Shown piece by piece: positions 23,643-33,322 of a DNA stretch of 64,000 bases (its first letter is position 1; each line of letters begins with the position of its first letter). Location: assembly GCF_000266905.1 (NCBI RefSeq), contig NC_018027.1, forward strand, positions 5,456,001 to 5,520,000, given 5' to 3'. Position numbers and translations under genes: made by a program. The DNA is from Mycolicibacterium chubuense NBB4 (GTDB lineage Bacteria; Actinomycetota; Actinomycetes; Mycobacteriales; Mycobacteriaceae). Under the pieces are notes generated by a model. It searched no databases. It was not told where the DNA came from and worked only from the letters and a program-made list of their open reading frames with translations.

Positions 23643-26543
23643 TCACTCCCGGCGGTGTTGCGGTGTGACCGCCGGGTCGCCGTCCTCCCACAGCAGTAAC
23701 TGACGAACCGACGCGCGGGATCCGTAGGGCTGCAGCATCTGACTCGCGGGGCGCGGCCGCACCTTCAGCGGCCACCAGAACCAGCGGCCGAGCAGTGCGG
23801 CGATGGCGGGTGTCATGAACGACCGCACGATCAGCGTGTCGAAGAGCAGGCCCAACGCGATCGTCGTCCCGATCTGGCCGAGGATCCGCAGGTCGGCGAA
23901 CACGAACGACGCCATGGTGGCGGCGAACACCAGGCCCGCGGCTGTCACCACCGCACCCGATCCCGCCATTGCGCGGATGATGCCGGTGTTCAGCCCCGCA
24001 CCGATCTCCTCCTTGAACCGCGAGATCAGCAGCAGGTTGTAGTCCGACCCCACCGCCAGAAGCAGAATGATGGCCAGCGCCAACACGATCCAGTACAGCT
24101 CGATGCCCAGCAGGTCCTGCCAGATCAGCACGGACAGCCCGAACGAGGCGCCCAGCGACAACGCCACCGTTCCGACGATCACGAACGCGGCGACGAGGCT
24201 GCGCGTGATGAACACCATGACGAGCAGGATCAGGCAGAGCGCCGCGATGCCCGCGATCATCAGGTCGTACTTGGCACCGTCCTTGATGTCCTTGTAGGTG
24301 GCGGCGGTTCCCGCGATGTAGATCTTGGATCCGGCCAGCGGCGTACCCTTGACCGCCTCCTGCGCCGCGTGCCGGATCGGGTCGATGTGCGAAATGCCTT
24401 CGGGCGTCGCCGGATCCCCCTCGTGGGTGATGATCATCCGCGCGGACTTGCCGTCCGGGGACATGAACAGCTTCTCCCCTCGGATGAATTCGGGGTTGGT
24501 GAACGCCTCCGGCGGCAGATAGAACGAATCGTCGGTCTTCGACGCGTCGTACGCCTGGCCCAGCGCGGTCGAGTTCTCCAGCGCCCGGGAGTTCTGGTCG
24601 TTGAGACCGGACTGCGTCGCGTAGTTCGTCATCGTCAGGTCGCGGTTGGTCTGTTGATCGGCGATCTGCGGCGGGATCAGTGCGAGCAGCTTCGGTTGCA
24701 GCGCATCGAGTTTGGCGATACTGCCGGCGACGTCGGCCAGTTGGTCGGTCAGGTCGTTGATCCCGTCCAGCGCGTCGAACAGCGAGCGTAGCGCCCAGCA
24801 GATCGGGATGTCGTAGCAGTGCGGCTCCCAATAGAAGTAGTTGCGGATCGGCCGGAAGAAATCGTCGAAGTTGGCGATCTTGTCCCGCAGGTCCTGAGCC
24901 GTGGCGACCGTGTTCTGGAAGGCCTTCGCCTGCTCGTCGGTGATCGACGCGGACTGCTGCTGCAGCGCCTCCTGCTTGCGCAGGGTGTTGATGGAGTCGT
25001 TGATCACGCCGACCTGCTTGAGCAGATCCGCGGTGCGGGCCTTCTGGAACGGCAGGGTGTTGATCTGCGCGGCGCTGCTGGCGCTGAGCTGGAACGGAAT
25101 CGACGTGTGGTCCAGCGGTGTGCCCAGCGGCCGGGTGATCGACTGGACCTGGGCGATGCCGTCGGTGTGGAACACCGCCTTCGCGACGCGCTCCAGCAGG
25201 ATCATGTCGGTCGGATTGCGCAGGTCGTGGTCGGCCTCGACCATGAGGATCTCGGGCTCCAGCCGCGCCTGTGAGAAATGGCGCTCCGCCGCGGCGTAGC
25301 CCACGTTCGCCGGTGCGTCCGCGGGCATGTAGGTGCGGTTGTCGTAGTTGGTCTTGTAGTTCGGCAGCGCCAAAAGCCCGATCAGAGCGATGGCCACGGT
25401 CGCCACCAGGATGGGCCCGGGCCAGCGGACGACAGCCGTACCGATCCGCCGCCAGCCGCGGGTGCTCAAGGGACGCGCCGGCTCGAAGAGGCCGAAGTGA
25501 CGGCCGATCACCAGCAGGGCCGGTGCCAGCGTCAGGGCCGCGATCACGGCGACCAGCACGCCGATGCCGGCGGGGACGCCGAGACTCTGGAAGTACGGCA
25601 GCCGGGTGAAGGAGAGGCAGAGCACCGCGCCGGCGATCGTGAGCCCGGAGCCCAGGATGATGTGGGCGGTGCCGTGGTACATCGTGTTGTACGCCGCGAC
25701 GCGGTCCTGGCCGGCGTACCGCGCCTCATGGAACCGGCCCAGCAGGAAGATCGCGTAGTCGGTGCCCGCGGCGATCACCAGCAGTGTCAGCAGGTTCGTC
25801 GAATACGTCGACAGCTCGATGATGCCGGCGTTGGCGAGTACGGCCACCACGCCGCGCGACGCCGTCAGCTCGATCATCACCGTGAAGATGACGAAGAAGA
25901 CGGTCGTGAGGCGGCGATACAGGACGAGCAGCATCAGCGCGATCACCCCGATGGTGATCAGTGTCGTCTTCAGGGTGCCGTGGCGGCCCACCTCGAACTG
26001 ATCGGTGATCAGCGGCGCGGGGCCCGTGACGTAGGCCTTGACCCCCGGCGGGGCCGGTGTGTTGTCGACGATGTCGCGGACCGAGTCGACGGATTCGTTG
26101 GCCAGCGACTCACCCTGGTTGCCGGCGAGGAACACCTGGACCAGCGCGGCCTTGCCATCGGAGCTCTGGGAGCCCGCCGCCGTCAGCGGATCACCCCAGA
26201 AGTTCTGGATGTGCTCGACGTGCTTGGTGTCGGCCTGCAACTTCTGGATCAGGCCGTCGTAGAAGCGGTGCGCGTCCGCGCCGAGGGGCTGGTCGCCCTC
26301 GAGGACGATCATCGCCGAGCTGTCGGAGTCGTACTCGCCGAAATCCTTGCCGATGCGCTTGCTGGCCTGCAGCGAGGGCGAGTCCTTGGGGCTCAGCGAC
26401 ACGTTGTGGGACTCGGCGACCGTCTCCAGCTGTGGCACGAAGACGTTGGTCAGAACCGCGGTCGCCAACCAGAAGAGGGCGATCAGAACGGAAAAACGGC
26501 GGATCAGGTCGGGGACCGAGCGCCACGACAGGCCTCTGCTCAT
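23643..26543 (-). CDS. mmpL: MmpL-family RND lipid/siderophore transporter
   Basis: A 966-residue RND transporter of the mycobacterial MmpL family, which moves lipids, glycolipids or siderophores across the inner membrane using the proton gradient. Both proton-relay signatures are visible: [17 protein letters not shown] (about residue 262) and [17 protein letters not shown] (about 825), each with the essential Asp-Tyr pair. Two large periplasmic domains follow TM1 and TM7; the second contains a long coiled region (residues ~470-620) as in MmpL4/5-type proteins. The ATG overlaps the mmpS stop by 4 bp. The cargo cannot be assigned by eye; the mmpS pairing favours an MmpL4/5-type exporter. Confidence 0.93.
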   Translation of the reverse strand: MSRGLSWRSVPDLIRRFSVLIALFWLATAVLTNVFVPQLETVAESHNVSLSPKDSPSLQASKRIGKDFGEYDSDSSAMIVLEGDQPLGADAHRFYDGLIQKLQADTKHVEHIQNFWGDPLTAAGSQSSDGKAALVQVFLAGNQGESLANESVDSVRDIVDNTPAPPGVKAYVTGPAPLITDQFEVGRHGTLKTTLITIGVIALMLLVLYRRLTTVFFVIFTVMIELTASRGVVAVLANAGIIELSTYSTNLLTLLVIAAGTDYAIFLLGRFHEARYAGQDRVAAYNTMYHGTAHIILGSGLTIAGAVLCLSFTRLPYFQSLGVPAGIGVLVAVIAALTLAPALLVIGRHFGLFEPARPLSTRGWRRIGTAVVRWPGPILVATVAIALIGLLALPNYKTNYDNRTYMPADAPANVGYAAAERHFSQARLEPEILMVEADHDLRNPTDMILLERVAKAVFHTDGIAQVQSITRPLGTPLDHTSIPFQLSASSAAQINTLPFQKARTADLLKQVGVINDSINTLRKQEALQQQSASITDEQAKAFQNTVATAQDLRDKIANFDDFFRPIRNYFYWEPHCYDIPICWALRSLFDALDGINDLTDQLADVAGSIAKLDALQPKLLALIPPQIADQQTNRDLTMTNYATQSGLNDQNSRALENSTALGQAYDASKTDDSFYLPPEAFTNPEFIRGEKLFMSPDGKSARMIITHEGDPATPEGISHIDPIRHAAQEAVKGTPLAGSKIYIAGTAATYKDIKDGAKYDLMIAGIAALCLILLVMVFITRSLVAAFVIVGTVALSLGASFGLSVLIWQDLLGIELYWIVLALAIILLLAVGSDYNLLLISRFKEEIGAGLNTGIIRAMAGSGAVVTAAGLVFAATMASFVFADLRILGQIGTTIALGLLFDTLIVRSFMTPAIAALLGRWFWWPLKVRPRPASQMLQPYGSRASVRQLLLWEDGDPAVTPQHRRE

Positions 26544-26986
26544 CCGGACTTGTCCAGGCAGAAGGTGTAGGCGTTCAGCGTGTTCACCTGCTTCTCGTCT
26601 TTGACCACACCGTCGATCGTGATGCGGCACCCGATGGAGTCGCCGTCACCCTGGGCGGCGACGTTGACGAATACGGCGGGGTCGGTGGTGGTGGCGTCGT
26701 AGGTCCAGGGCAGCGGGGCGTCGAGGGCGTGCTGGGGCTGGGCGTGGACGTCCATGTAGGTGATGGTGGCGGTGGTGCCCGGCGGTCCGAAGACGTCGAG
26801 GACCACGTGCTTGGGGTTGAACGGCACGATCTGGTTGGCCGCGTTGTTAGGGGTGGACACCACATCCTCCGAGGCGAAGATGCCGCGCAGCCGGTACACG
26901 GTCAAGCCGGCCACCGCGACCACGATGACCGCGACCACGAGCGTCCAGCGTCGGCCGAGCCGCCGTGCGATCGAGACCCGCTGCAT
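26540..26986 (-). CDS. mmpS: MmpS-family accessory protein
   Basis: A 148-residue MmpS protein: a basic N-terminus ([10 protein letters not shown]), one transmembrane helix (about residues 14-32) followed by the diagnostic VYRLRGIF, and a periplasmic beta-sandwich with [21 protein letters not shown] and two Cys ([15 protein letters not shown]) that may form a disulfide. MmpS partners with its MmpL. ATG 26986 is preferred because AAAGGG lies 6 bases before it; upstream in-frame starts at 27001 and 27013 exist. The pair is preceded by a -10-like TATAAG and a TCAAC-TAG-GTTGA dyad, suggesting control by a TetR- or MarR-type repressor encoded elsewhere. Confidence 0.9.
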   Translation of the reverse strand: MQRVSIARRLGRRWTLVVAVIVVAVAGLTVYRLRGIFASEDVVSTPNNAANQIVPFNPKHVVLDVFGPPGTTATITYMDVHAQPQHALDAPLPWTYDATTTDPAVFVNVAAQGDGDSIGCRITIDGVVKDEKQVNTLNAYTFCLDKSG

Positions 26987-27028
26987 CCGTGACCCTTTCA
27001 TGAGCGGCGACACGACGGTTGGGCGATT

Positions 27029-27057
27029 CTTATAGGGAGGCTAATCAACTAGGTTGA
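27029..27057 (-). promoter_or_regulatory. Putative mmpS-mmpL promoter with operator dyad
   Basis: On the minus strand TATAAG (27034-27029) resembles a -10 hexamer. The inverted repeat TCAAC-TAG-GTTGA at 27045-27057 lies where the -35 region would be. A repressor bound there would block the promoter. mmpS-mmpL operons are commonly under such local repressors, but no regulator gene is adjacent on this side. Confidence 0.45.
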
Positions 27058-27128
27058 CGGTACGACACCGGACCGGACTCCACAACACTGGCCCCACGCC
27101 CGGGTCCGAGTCAACGACCAGCGATTCT

Positions 27129-27746
27129 TCAGGAATCTGACAGCATCGGCGCCGTCCACTCCGGCCGGCGGCCCAGGTGGCGCAGGATCCGGTCGAGCTC
27201 CCCCGCGCCGTCGACCGGCCTGATCGCCGCGTCGAACGGGACGGTGTCCAGCTGGCGGACCTCGCCGTCGGGAACGGCGAGCACCAAGGGCAGCGCCGCG
27301 GCGAGCACGCTGCCGGGGAGTTCGTAGGTGACGCCGAGCGAGGCCGCGACGTCCCACCCGTGAACCACGTAGTCGACGAAGTGGAAGCCGAGCGCGATCG
27401 TGCCGGGAAACACCGCGCCGTCCCCGAATTCGGGAAGGGCGAACGACGCCTCCCCGATACCGTCCGCCGCGAACGCCTCCAGGGCGTCCGTCGCGGCTCC
27501 GGAGTACGCGCGGGCGGGATCTTTGCGCACCGCCTCGACGACGGACTCCACCCGCCAGACGTCGGGGTCAGCGCCCCGACCCCGCGCCGCGGCGGCGAAG
27601 CCGCGGTGCTGGACGGTCATGTGGGACAACAGATCCAGGAGGTCCCAGCCCGCGCAGGGTGTCGGCCGGCCGAGATCGGCGGTCGCGACGGTGTCGACGA
27701 GGGCGACGGACGCCGCCACCGCCGTGGTGTGCTCAATAGTATGCAT
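27129..27746 (-). CDS. TIGR03086-type metal-binding protein (mycothiol-dependent isomerase/DinB-like fold)
   Basis: A 205-residue protein of the maleylpyruvate isomerase-like, DinB-fold group. The N-terminal TPCAGWDLLDLLSHMTVQHRGFA (about residues 29-51) carries the first metal-ligand His (SHM, 42), and FHFVDYVVHGWDVAASLG (about 121-138) supplies the HxxDxxxHxWD motif. Such proteins bind Zn and often use mycothiol as cosubstrate in isomerisation or detoxification. It is divergent from a MarR regulator, and its start codon lies inside the first of three 17-bp-spaced operator repeats, so it is very likely that regulator's target. Confidence 0.85.
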   Translation of the reverse strand: MHTIEHTTAVAASVALVDTVATADLGRPTPCAGWDLLDLLSHMTVQHRGFAAAARGRGADPDVWRVESVVEAVRKDPARAYSGAATDALEAFAADGIGEASFALPEFGDGAVFPGTIALGFHFVDYVVHGWDVAASLGVTYELPGSVLAAALPLVLAVPDGEVRQLDTVPFDAAIRPVDGAGELDRILRHLGRRPEWTAPMLSDS

Positions 27747-27791
27747 GCGCTTATGATAGCCATGCGCTTATCATCGCGCCATGCTTATCAT
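27745..27791. promoter_or_regulatory. Three direct operator repeats with 17-bp period between divergent genes
   Basis: The core GCTTATSAT occurs at 27749-27757, 27766-27774 and 27783-27791, exactly 17 bases apart; the first two carry the longer form ATGCGCTTAT. ATGATA (27753-27758) and TATCAT (27769-27774) also form an inverted repeat across the first two. The array fills the space between the TIGR03086 gene and the MarR gene. Confidence 0.7.
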
Positions 27792-27797
27792 GACTGG

Positions 27798-28229
27798 GTG
27801 GCCGACAAATCCCGCCGCCCCGACCTGGCAGCGATGCTCGCCCCGCTGCTGCGTGACCTGATCGCCGCGGAGGAGCCTGTGCTGGCGGCCCACGACGTGT
27901 CGATGTGGGGATACGTCGTGCTGCTGGCGCTCGACCGGTCGTCGATGCGCACCCAGTCCGCGCTGGCCGCAGCGATCGGCGCCGACAAGACCCGCATCAT
28001 CCGTGATCTGGATCGACTCCAGAATCGCGGCCTGATCGAGCGCAGGCCCGATCCCGACGACCGTCGGGTGCGGCTCCTCGCGATCACCGACGCCGGTCGC
28101 GCGGTGAAGAACGCCATTCAGGCGGAGATCCAGCGCGGCGAGGAGCGCTGGCTCGGTGACCTCAGTGCCGGCGAACGCCGCACGTTCCTGCGCGTGCTCG
28201 GCCGGTTGACCCCCGCCGAGGGGGGCTGA
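27798..28229 (+). CDS. MarR-family transcriptional regulator
   Basis: A 143-residue winged-helix MarR protein. The DNA-binding core TQSALAAAIGADKTRIIRDLDRLQNRGLIERRPDPDDRRVRLLAITDAG spans about residues 53-103, with the wing in the DPDDRRVR segment; flanking helices form the dimer interface. I place the start at GTG 27798, since the upstream in-frame ATGs at 27753 and 27762 lie within the operator repeats and would add non-conserved residues; a leaderless transcript is possible. Divergence from the TIGR03086 protein with a shared operator array is the classical autoregulated MarR layout. Confidence 0.88.
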   Translation: MADKSRRPDLAAMLAPLLRDLIAAEEPVLAAHDVSMWGYVVLLALDRSSMRTQSALAAAIGADKTRIIRDLDRLQNRGLIERRPDPDDRRVRLLAITDAGRAVKNAIQAEIQRGEERWLGDLSAGERRTFLRVLGRLTPAEGG

Positions 28230-28283
28230 GACACAGCGCGCCGGGGGGGGGCTGCCCCTCTCAGCATCGAGGTAGCTACCTAC

Positions 28284-29285
28284 CTACTGCCCCGCGTTGC
28301 GGGCCAGCTCGATGGCGTACTGGTTGACGAAGGTGCCCGCCGGCGGGTCACCCTTGTCGCAGGTGCCGTCGGATTCGCCGGGACGTTTGATCCACAGGTA
28401 CGCGTCGGCGTGCGGACCCGCGGTGGCCGCGGTCGGCGGAGTCCCCAGAGCCCGCCCGCCCGGGTTGCACCAGTTCAGCGCGGAGTCCGGAGCCGGCCCG
28501 GCACCGTTGCGCGACGTGTCCACCACGTAGTGCTTGCCGTTCGTCAGCCCCGAGATCGCCTCGCCGTAGCCGATCTCGTCCTCGGTGGTGAAGAAGTTCG
28601 CGGTGTTGAGGCTGAAGCCGCGGGCGTGTTCGATCCCGGCCTGATTGAGCCTGCCGGCCATGTCTTCCGGACTGTGCCAGCGGAGGTGACCGGCGTCGAT
28701 GTACACGGCCGCTGCCGGGTCGCGGGTCAGCGCGTCGACGGCGTAGCGGATCAGATCGAAGCGTTCCTGGCGTTGATCGGCCGACAGGCAGTCGGCCATG
28801 GCGAGCGCATCCGGTTCCACGACGACCGCTGCGCGCGACGCGCCCAGATCGGCAGCGATGCCGTCGATCCAGCTCCGGTAGTCCGCACCCGAGGCCATGC
28901 CGCCTGCGGCGAAGCTGCCGCAGTCCCGGTGGGGGATCCCGTAGATCGTGAGGATCGGAATGGCGCCGGCCGCCTGCGCCGCGGCGGTGTAACTCGCGAC
29001 CGTCGCCGCCGACGAGCCCGGGACGAGCCAGTAGGCCTGCGGCGTGTTGGCGACCGCGGCCAATTGCGGACTGGGCGGATCGGCGCTCTGCGCGGCACGC
29101 ATGGCCGCCGATGCGGGGTTGACGTAGAAGGGTGCTCCGGCCAACGGGTTGACCTCGTCGACCAGGCGCACCGCCGGGGACGGCCCGGCCGGTGCCGAGT
29201 GGGCGGCCAAGCCCACCGCGGCGATCGCCGCAAGCGTCAGGACGGGAGCGATCCACCGGGCGACCGCGCCGGCAGCTGAGGACAT
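28284..29285 (-). CDS. Secreted GH6 family glycoside hydrolase (endoglucanase/cellobiohydrolase)
   Basis: A 333-residue secreted GH6 enzyme that cleaves beta-1,4-glucan with inversion. A signal peptide occupies residues ~1-31 (WIAPVLTLAAIAAVGLAAHSAPA). The catalytic domain shows AIPILTIYGIPHRDCG (about residues 108-123), the acid Asp motif VVVEPDALAMADCL (about 156-169), YIDAGHLRWHSPEDMAG, and the C-terminal WIKRPGESDG. It resembles CelA-type GH6 proteins of other mycobacteria. No cellulose-binding domain is present. It may act on cellulose-like biofilm matrix or plant material. Starts GTG 29288 and ATG 29285 are adjacent; the ATG is given. Confidence 0.9.
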   Translation of the reverse strand: MSSAAGAVARWIAPVLTLAAIAAVGLAAHSAPAGPSPAVRLVDEVNPLAGAPFYVNPASAAMRAAQSADPPSPQLAAVANTPQAYWLVPGSSAATVASYTAAAQAAGAIPILTIYGIPHRDCGSFAAGGMASGADYRSWIDGIAADLGASRAAVVVEPDALAMADCLSADQRQERFDLIRYAVDALTRDPAAAVYIDAGHLRWHSPEDMAGRLNQAGIEHARGFSLNTANFFTTEDEIGYGEAISGLTNGKHYVVDTSRNGAGPAPDSALNWCNPGGRALGTPPTAATAGPHADAYLWIKRPGESDGTCDKGDPPAGTFVNQYAIELARNAGQ

Positions 29286-29350
29286 CACCTCAGGAAAATT
29301 AGTGGTTCGAAGAAGTGAGCGCCAATCAGCCCTCGAGTCGTCGCGCGGCG

Positions 29351-29818
29351 CTATTCGTCGGTGGCGGTCGGCTTGGCGAGCTGGCCGTAGGCGGCGGTGA
29401 AGGCCGCGGCGCCGGCGAGCAGTTGCGCCCGTTCACGCCGGCTCATCTGTTCGGCGATGCTGCGGAACCTCTCAGCGCGCAGGGCGACCAAGTCGTCGAG
29501 GATGGCGTGCCCGGCGTCGGTCAGTGCGAGGAGGGTCGCGCGGCGGTTGTGCGGCGCGACACTGCGGGTGATGAGGCCGGCGTCGGCGAGCCTGTCGCTG
29601 AGACGGCTGGCACTCGACGGCACGAGATCGAGGTCCTCCCCGAGTTCGGTCACCAGGCTCGGCCCGAGCCGCTGCAGAGACTGCAACGCCCTCAATGTCG
29701 GTAAGCCCACCCGCTTTTCGACTTCCTCGAGCACCGCGACGTTCAGCGCCAGCAGGCCACGCGTGGCGCGCTCCAGTTCGACCGCATAGTCGGCCGTTCC
29801 GGTCGGTGGGGAGCCCAT
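29351..29818 (-). CDS. MarR-family transcriptional regulator, divergent from the sugar-oxidation operon
   Basis: A 155-residue MarR protein. Its winged helix covers about residues 45-105: LGPSLVTELGEDLDLVPSSASRLSDRLADAGLITRSVAPHNRRATLLALTDAG, with the basic wing in VAPHNRRA. It is transcribed away from the nine-gene operon that starts at 29958; the 139 bp between them contains a SigF-like promoter pointing at the operon, a pair of TTTGCACA repeats and a GGCAAT/ATTGCC dyad. That layout makes it the probable regulator of the operon and of itself. The inducer is unknown. Confidence 0.87.
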   Translation of the reverse strand: MGSPPTGTADYAVELERATRGLLALNVAVLEEVEKRVGLPTLRALQSLQRLGPSLVTELGEDLDLVPSSASRLSDRLADAGLITRSVAPHNRRATLLALTDAGHAILDDLVALRAERFRSIAEQMSRRERAQLLAGAAAFTAAYGQLAKPTATDE

Positions 29819-29871
29819 GAGTCAGGCAGCATACCCGCGCTGCCCAGGTGTCTCACAGACAAAAATCCCCT

Positions 29872-29896
29872 GTTTGCACATCATCCAATCCGGATA
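29872..29896 (+). promoter_or_regulatory. SigF-like promoter of the sugar-oxidation operon
   Basis: GTTT (29872-29875) and GGATA (29892-29896) are 16 bases apart, one mismatch from the SigF -10 consensus GGGTA. The first gene's GTG start is 61 bases after the -10 box. TTTGCACA occurs at 29873-29880 and again at 29898-29905, flanking the promoter. Confidence 0.5.
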
Positions 29897-29907
29897 CTTT
29901 GCACACG

Positions 29908-29929
29908 GGCAATTAATTCGCTTATTGCC
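29908..29929. promoter_or_regulatory. Inverted repeat, probable MarR operator
   Basis: GGCAAT (29908-29913) and ATTGCC (29924-29929) form a perfect 6-bp inverted repeat with a 10-base AT-rich spacer. It lies just downstream of the SigF-like -10 box and about 30 bases before the first operon gene, a typical place for repression by the divergent MarR protein. Confidence 0.55.
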
Positions 29930-29957
29930 ACCAGCAGATTCGTGGAGAGGAGTCATC

Positions 29958-30491
29958 GTGGCGCGAGACACCCGGGGCCCGATGCCGCCGGAGACGAGCG
30001 ACCTGCGCCGGGTCAGCCTCAACCCGCCGCACTGGCGGCAGGCCCGCCGGTTGTTGGCGGTGGAAGCCGTCGTGACGGGTGTGATCGGCGTGGTCGGCCT
30101 GATCGGTGTGGCCGTCGCCCCGCACAACGACGGGTGGCGCGTGCTCGGGGTGCCCCTCACACCGGCATTGAGCGCGGTGCTGATCGGTATCGGCGTCGCC
30201 GCGGCGCTCGCGATGACCCACCGGCGGGCCGCCAAGGTGTTCACACTCGCGATGAGTGCCGCCACCGTCGCCCTGATGATCATCTGCTCGGTCGCCGCGG
30301 TCCACCACGACCCCGGACCGCTGGGCTTCACCGCGCCGGCGATCCTGTTGTGGACGATCCTGTTCTGCTGGAGCATCGCCTCGGCGATGTGGGTGTTCCC
30401 CGATCAGATCCAGGGCCCCGACTGGGTGCCGCGTCGGCGCCCGCGCCGTCCTGCGGACACGGCGGCATCGGCTCGACGGGCCAAGTCGTGA
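29958..30491 (+). CDS. Small membrane protein, first gene of the sugar-oxidation operon
   Basis: A 177-residue protein with a basic N-terminal region (RQARRLLAV) and four hydrophobic segments (about residues 33-53, 61-83, 92-113, 120-143), ending in an Arg-rich cytosolic tail. I do not recognise a characterised family. GTG 29958 is chosen because GAGAGGAG stands directly upstream. Its stop overlaps the start of the GH15 gene by 4 bp (GTGA). Position at the head of an enzyme operon suggests a transport, anchoring or sensing role, but nothing in the sequence shows which. Confidence 0.72.
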   Translation: MARDTRGPMPPETSDLRRVSLNPPHWRQARRLLAVEAVVTGVIGVVGLIGVAVAPHNDGWRVLGVPLTPALSAVLIGIGVAAALAMTHRRAAKVFTLAMSAATVALMIICSVAAVHHDPGPLGFTAPAILLWTILFCWSIASAMWVFPDQIQGPDWVPRRRPRRPADTAASARRAKS

Positions 30492-32278
30492 GCACTGATA
30501 TCGGCGACCCGCACGTCCTGCGGGAGTACGCGATGCTCGCCGACGGGCATCGGGGCGCGCTGATCGGCCCGCGCGGAGAGATCAGCTGGATGTGTGCTCC
30601 CCGCTGGGACAGTGACGCCGTGTTCTCCGAGCTGATCGGCGGCAACGGCGCCTTCGCGATCACCCCACGCGGCCGCTTCGTCTGGGGCGGCCACTATGAG
30701 GATGGCAGCCTGATCTGGCGCTCGCGCTGGGTGACCACCGACGGCATCACCGAATGCCGCGAAGCGCTCGCCTATCCCGGCGACCCGCGCCGCGCCATTC
30801 TGCTGCGCCGGTTGGTCGCCGTGCAGGGCGATGCGTGCGCGACGCTGACATTTGCGCCCGCGTACGGTTTCGGGCGCTACGGCATGGAACAACTGGCCCG
30901 CGACGAGCACGGCCGGTGGCACGCCCACTGCGGCCCCTTACGCCTCACGGTCCACGGGGTCGCCGACGCCACCGTCACCGACGGCGAAGCCGGTATCCCC
31001 GCCCTGCGGTGCGACCTGAAGGTCGCCGAGGGCGACCACCACGACGTCGTCGTCGAACTGTCCGACCAGTCGGGCACCGCCCCTCTCGCGCACCCCGACG
31101 CGCTGTGGGCGGCCACCGAAAGCGCCTGGGAGGCAACGCTTCCCCGGTTCGACGCCAGTATCAGCCCCCGCGACGCCCGGCACTCCTACGCGGTGCTGCG
31201 CGGCATGACCACACCCGGCGGCGGCATGGTCGCCGCGGCCACGATGAGCCTGCCCGAGCGCGCCCAGGAGAGCCGCAACTACGACTACCGCTACGTGTGG
31301 ATCCGCGACCAGTGCTACGCCGGAGAGGCCGTGGCGCTCGACGGGCCGCACCCCGTGCTCGACGAGGCCGTCGAATTCGTCGCGAACCGGCTGCTCGCCG
31401 ACGGCCCGGACCTCAAGCCCGCCTACCGCGTCGGCGGCAGCGCGGTGCCCGACGAGTGCTCGCTGGAGCTGCCCGGATACCCCGGCGGCACCGATGTCCT
31501 GGGCAACCACGCCCACGGTCAGTTCCAGCTCGACGCCTTCGGCGAAGCCCTGCTGCTGTTCGCTGCGGCCGCGCGCCACGACCACCTCGACGCCGACGGC
31601 CACCGCGCCGCCGCGGCCGCCGCCGCGGCGATCGCGAACCGTTGGCGGGAACCCGACGCGGGCGTATGGGAGCTCGAGTCGCGGCACTGGACGCACTCGC
31701 GGCTGACGTGCGTCGCGGGGCTGCGGGCGATCGCCACCCACGTCCCGCCGCGCGATGCCGCGGAGTACGAGACGCTGGCCGACACCATCCTCGCCGCGAG
31801 CGCCGACTGCGTGCACGTCAGCGGGCGCTGGCAGCGGGCGCCGGACGATCCGCGAATCGACGCGGCGCTGCTCGTGCCGGCCCTGCGCGGGGCGGTGCCG
31901 CCCGAGGACCCCCGCAGCACCGCGACCCTGCGCGCCGTGGTCGCCGAGCTCGAGGACGACGCTTTCGTCTACCGCTTCCGCCACGACACCCGTCCGCTCG
32001 GCCAGGCCGAGGGGGCGTTCCTGCTGTGCGGTTTCTGGACCGCAATGGCGTGCCAACAGCAGGGCGACATGGTCGGCGCCACCCGCTATTTCGAACGCAA
32101 CCGCGCCGCCTGCGGGCCGCCGGCGCTGTTCGGCGAGGAGTTCGACGTCGAGCAACGCCAGCTCCGCGGCAATCTCCCGCAAGCCTTCGTGCACGCCCTG
32201 CTCATCGAATCCTCGCTGCGCGTGGCACAACCACCCCATCGCGCGTCGGCGAGCCGGAACAGGAAGGAAACCACATGA
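30488..32278 (+). CDS. GH15-family glycoside hydrolase (glucoamylase/trehalase-like)
   Basis: A 596-residue protein with the GH15 plan of actinobacterial trehalases and glucoamylases. An N-terminal beta-sandwich ([32 protein letters not shown] at about 15-46) is followed by an (alpha/alpha)6 barrel that begins with [20 protein letters not shown] (about 264-283) and includes [17 protein letters not shown] near 505. It has no signal peptide and so acts on a cytoplasmic oligosaccharide such as trehalose or maltodextrin, releasing glucose. GTG 30488 overlaps the previous stop by 4 bp and the stop overlaps the SDR start by 4 bp. The exact substrate is not decided by sequence. Confidence 0.88.
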   Translation: MSTDIGDPHVLREYAMLADGHRGALIGPRGEISWMCAPRWDSDAVFSELIGGNGAFAITPRGRFVWGGHYEDGSLIWRSRWVTTDGITECREALAYPGDPRRAILLRRLVAVQGDACATLTFAPAYGFGRYGMEQLARDEHGRWHAHCGPLRLTVHGVADATVTDGEAGIPALRCDLKVAEGDHHDVVVELSDQSGTAPLAHPDALWAATESAWEATLPRFDASISPRDARHSYAVLRGMTTPGGGMVAAATMSLPERAQESRNYDYRYVWIRDQCYAGEAVALDGPHPVLDEAVEFVANRLLADGPDLKPAYRVGGSAVPDECSLELPGYPGGTDVLGNHAHGQFQLDAFGEALLLFAAAARHDHLDADGHRAAAAAAAAIANRWREPDAGVWELESRHWTHSRLTCVAGLRAIATHVPPRDAAEYETLADTILAASADCVHVSGRWQRAPDDPRIDAALLVPALRGAVPPEDPRSTATLRAVVAELEDDAFVYRFRHDTRPLGQAEGAFLLCGFWTAMACQQQGDMVGATRYFERNRAACGPPALFGEEFDVEQRQLRGNLPQAFVHALLIESSLRVAQPPHRASASRNRKETT

Positions 32279-33294
32279 CCACCTCCTCACCCCGCACCGT
32301 GGTCGTCACCGGAGCCAGCGCCGGCATCGGACGGGCCGCCGCGCAGGCCTTCGGGCGGCGCGGAGACCGCGTCGCACTGCTGGCCCGCGGGCACGCCGGG
32401 CTGCGCGGCGCCGCCGACGATGTCGAGGCCGCGGGCGGCCGGGCGCTCTGTGTGCCCACCGACGTCGCCGACTTCGACCAGGTCGACGCGGCCGCCACGA
32501 CGGTCGAGAACACCTTCGGCCCGATCGACGTCTGGGTCAACGTCGCGTTCACCTCGGTGTTCGCCCCGTTCACCGAGATCGCACCCAACGAGTTCCGCCG
32601 CGTCACCGAGGTCAGCTACCTGGGCTTCGTCTACGGCACCATGGCGGCGCTCGCCCGGATGAAACCCCGCGACGCGGGAACCGTCGTGCAGGTGGGCTCC
32701 GCCCTCGGCGCGCGGGCGATCCCGCTGCAGTCGGCGTACTGCGGTGCCAAACACGCCATCAACGGATTCACCGAATCCGTCCGTACGGAGCTGCTGCACG
32801 ACCGCAGCAAGGTCCGCATCACCGTGGTGCAGATGCCGGCGCTCAACACGCCGCAATTCGACTGGGTGCTGTCCCGGCTGCCGCGCCACCCCCAGCCCGT
32901 GCCGCCGATCTATCAGCCGGAGGTGGCCGCCCGGGCCGTCGTGCGGGCCGCCGATCATCCCCGTCGCAAGCAGTACTGGGTCGGCGCGAGCACCGCCGGC
33001 ACGGTGCTCGGGCAGCGGCTGATGCCGGCCGTGCTCGATCGGTATCTCGCACGCACCGGCTACAGCTCGCAACAGACCGGCCAGCCGGTCGACCCGGACC
33101 GGCCGAACAACCTGTGGCAGCCCGTCGACGACGAGCCGGGCAGCGACCACGGCGCGCACGGATCGTTCGACGACCAGTCGATCAGCCGGTCGCGGCAGGT
33201 GTGGCTGTCGCGCCACGCACGGTCGCTGTCGATCGCGGCCGCAGGCGCGGCCCTGACCGCGGGCGGGGCCGCGCTCACCTACCACCGGCACTGA
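32275..33294 (+). CDS. Short-chain dehydrogenase/reductase with C-terminal membrane tail
   Basis: A 339-residue SDR. The cofactor motif TGASAGIG is at about residues 12-19, and the catalytic Ser and YxxxK are in the [15 protein letters not shown] segment (Tyr ~159, Lys ~163). After the ~245-residue SDR core comes an extension with [26 protein letters not shown] and a final hydrophobic helix ([15 protein letters not shown]) that may anchor it to the membrane. SDRs of this extended type occur with sugar- or lipid-modifying enzymes. Its ATG has AGGAAGG upstream and overlaps the GH15 stop by 4 bp. In the NNAG region it reads NVAF, a divergence from the classical family. Confidence 0.85.
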   Translation: MTTSSPRTVVVTGASAGIGRAAAQAFGRRGDRVALLARGHAGLRGAADDVEAAGGRALCVPTDVADFDQVDAAATTVENTFGPIDVWVNVAFTSVFAPFTEIAPNEFRRVTEVSYLGFVYGTMAALARMKPRDAGTVVQVGSALGARAIPLQSAYCGAKHAINGFTESVRTELLHDRSKVRITVVQMPALNTPQFDWVLSRLPRHPQPVPPIYQPEVAARAVVRAADHPRRKQYWVGASTAGTVLGQRLMPAVLDRYLARTGYSSQQTGQPVDPDRPNNLWQPVDDEPGSDHGAHGSFDDQSISRSRQVWLSRHARSLSIAAAGAALTAGGAALTYHRH

Positions 33295-33322
33295 CCTCAT
33301 CACGACTTTCGAAGGAGACGAC

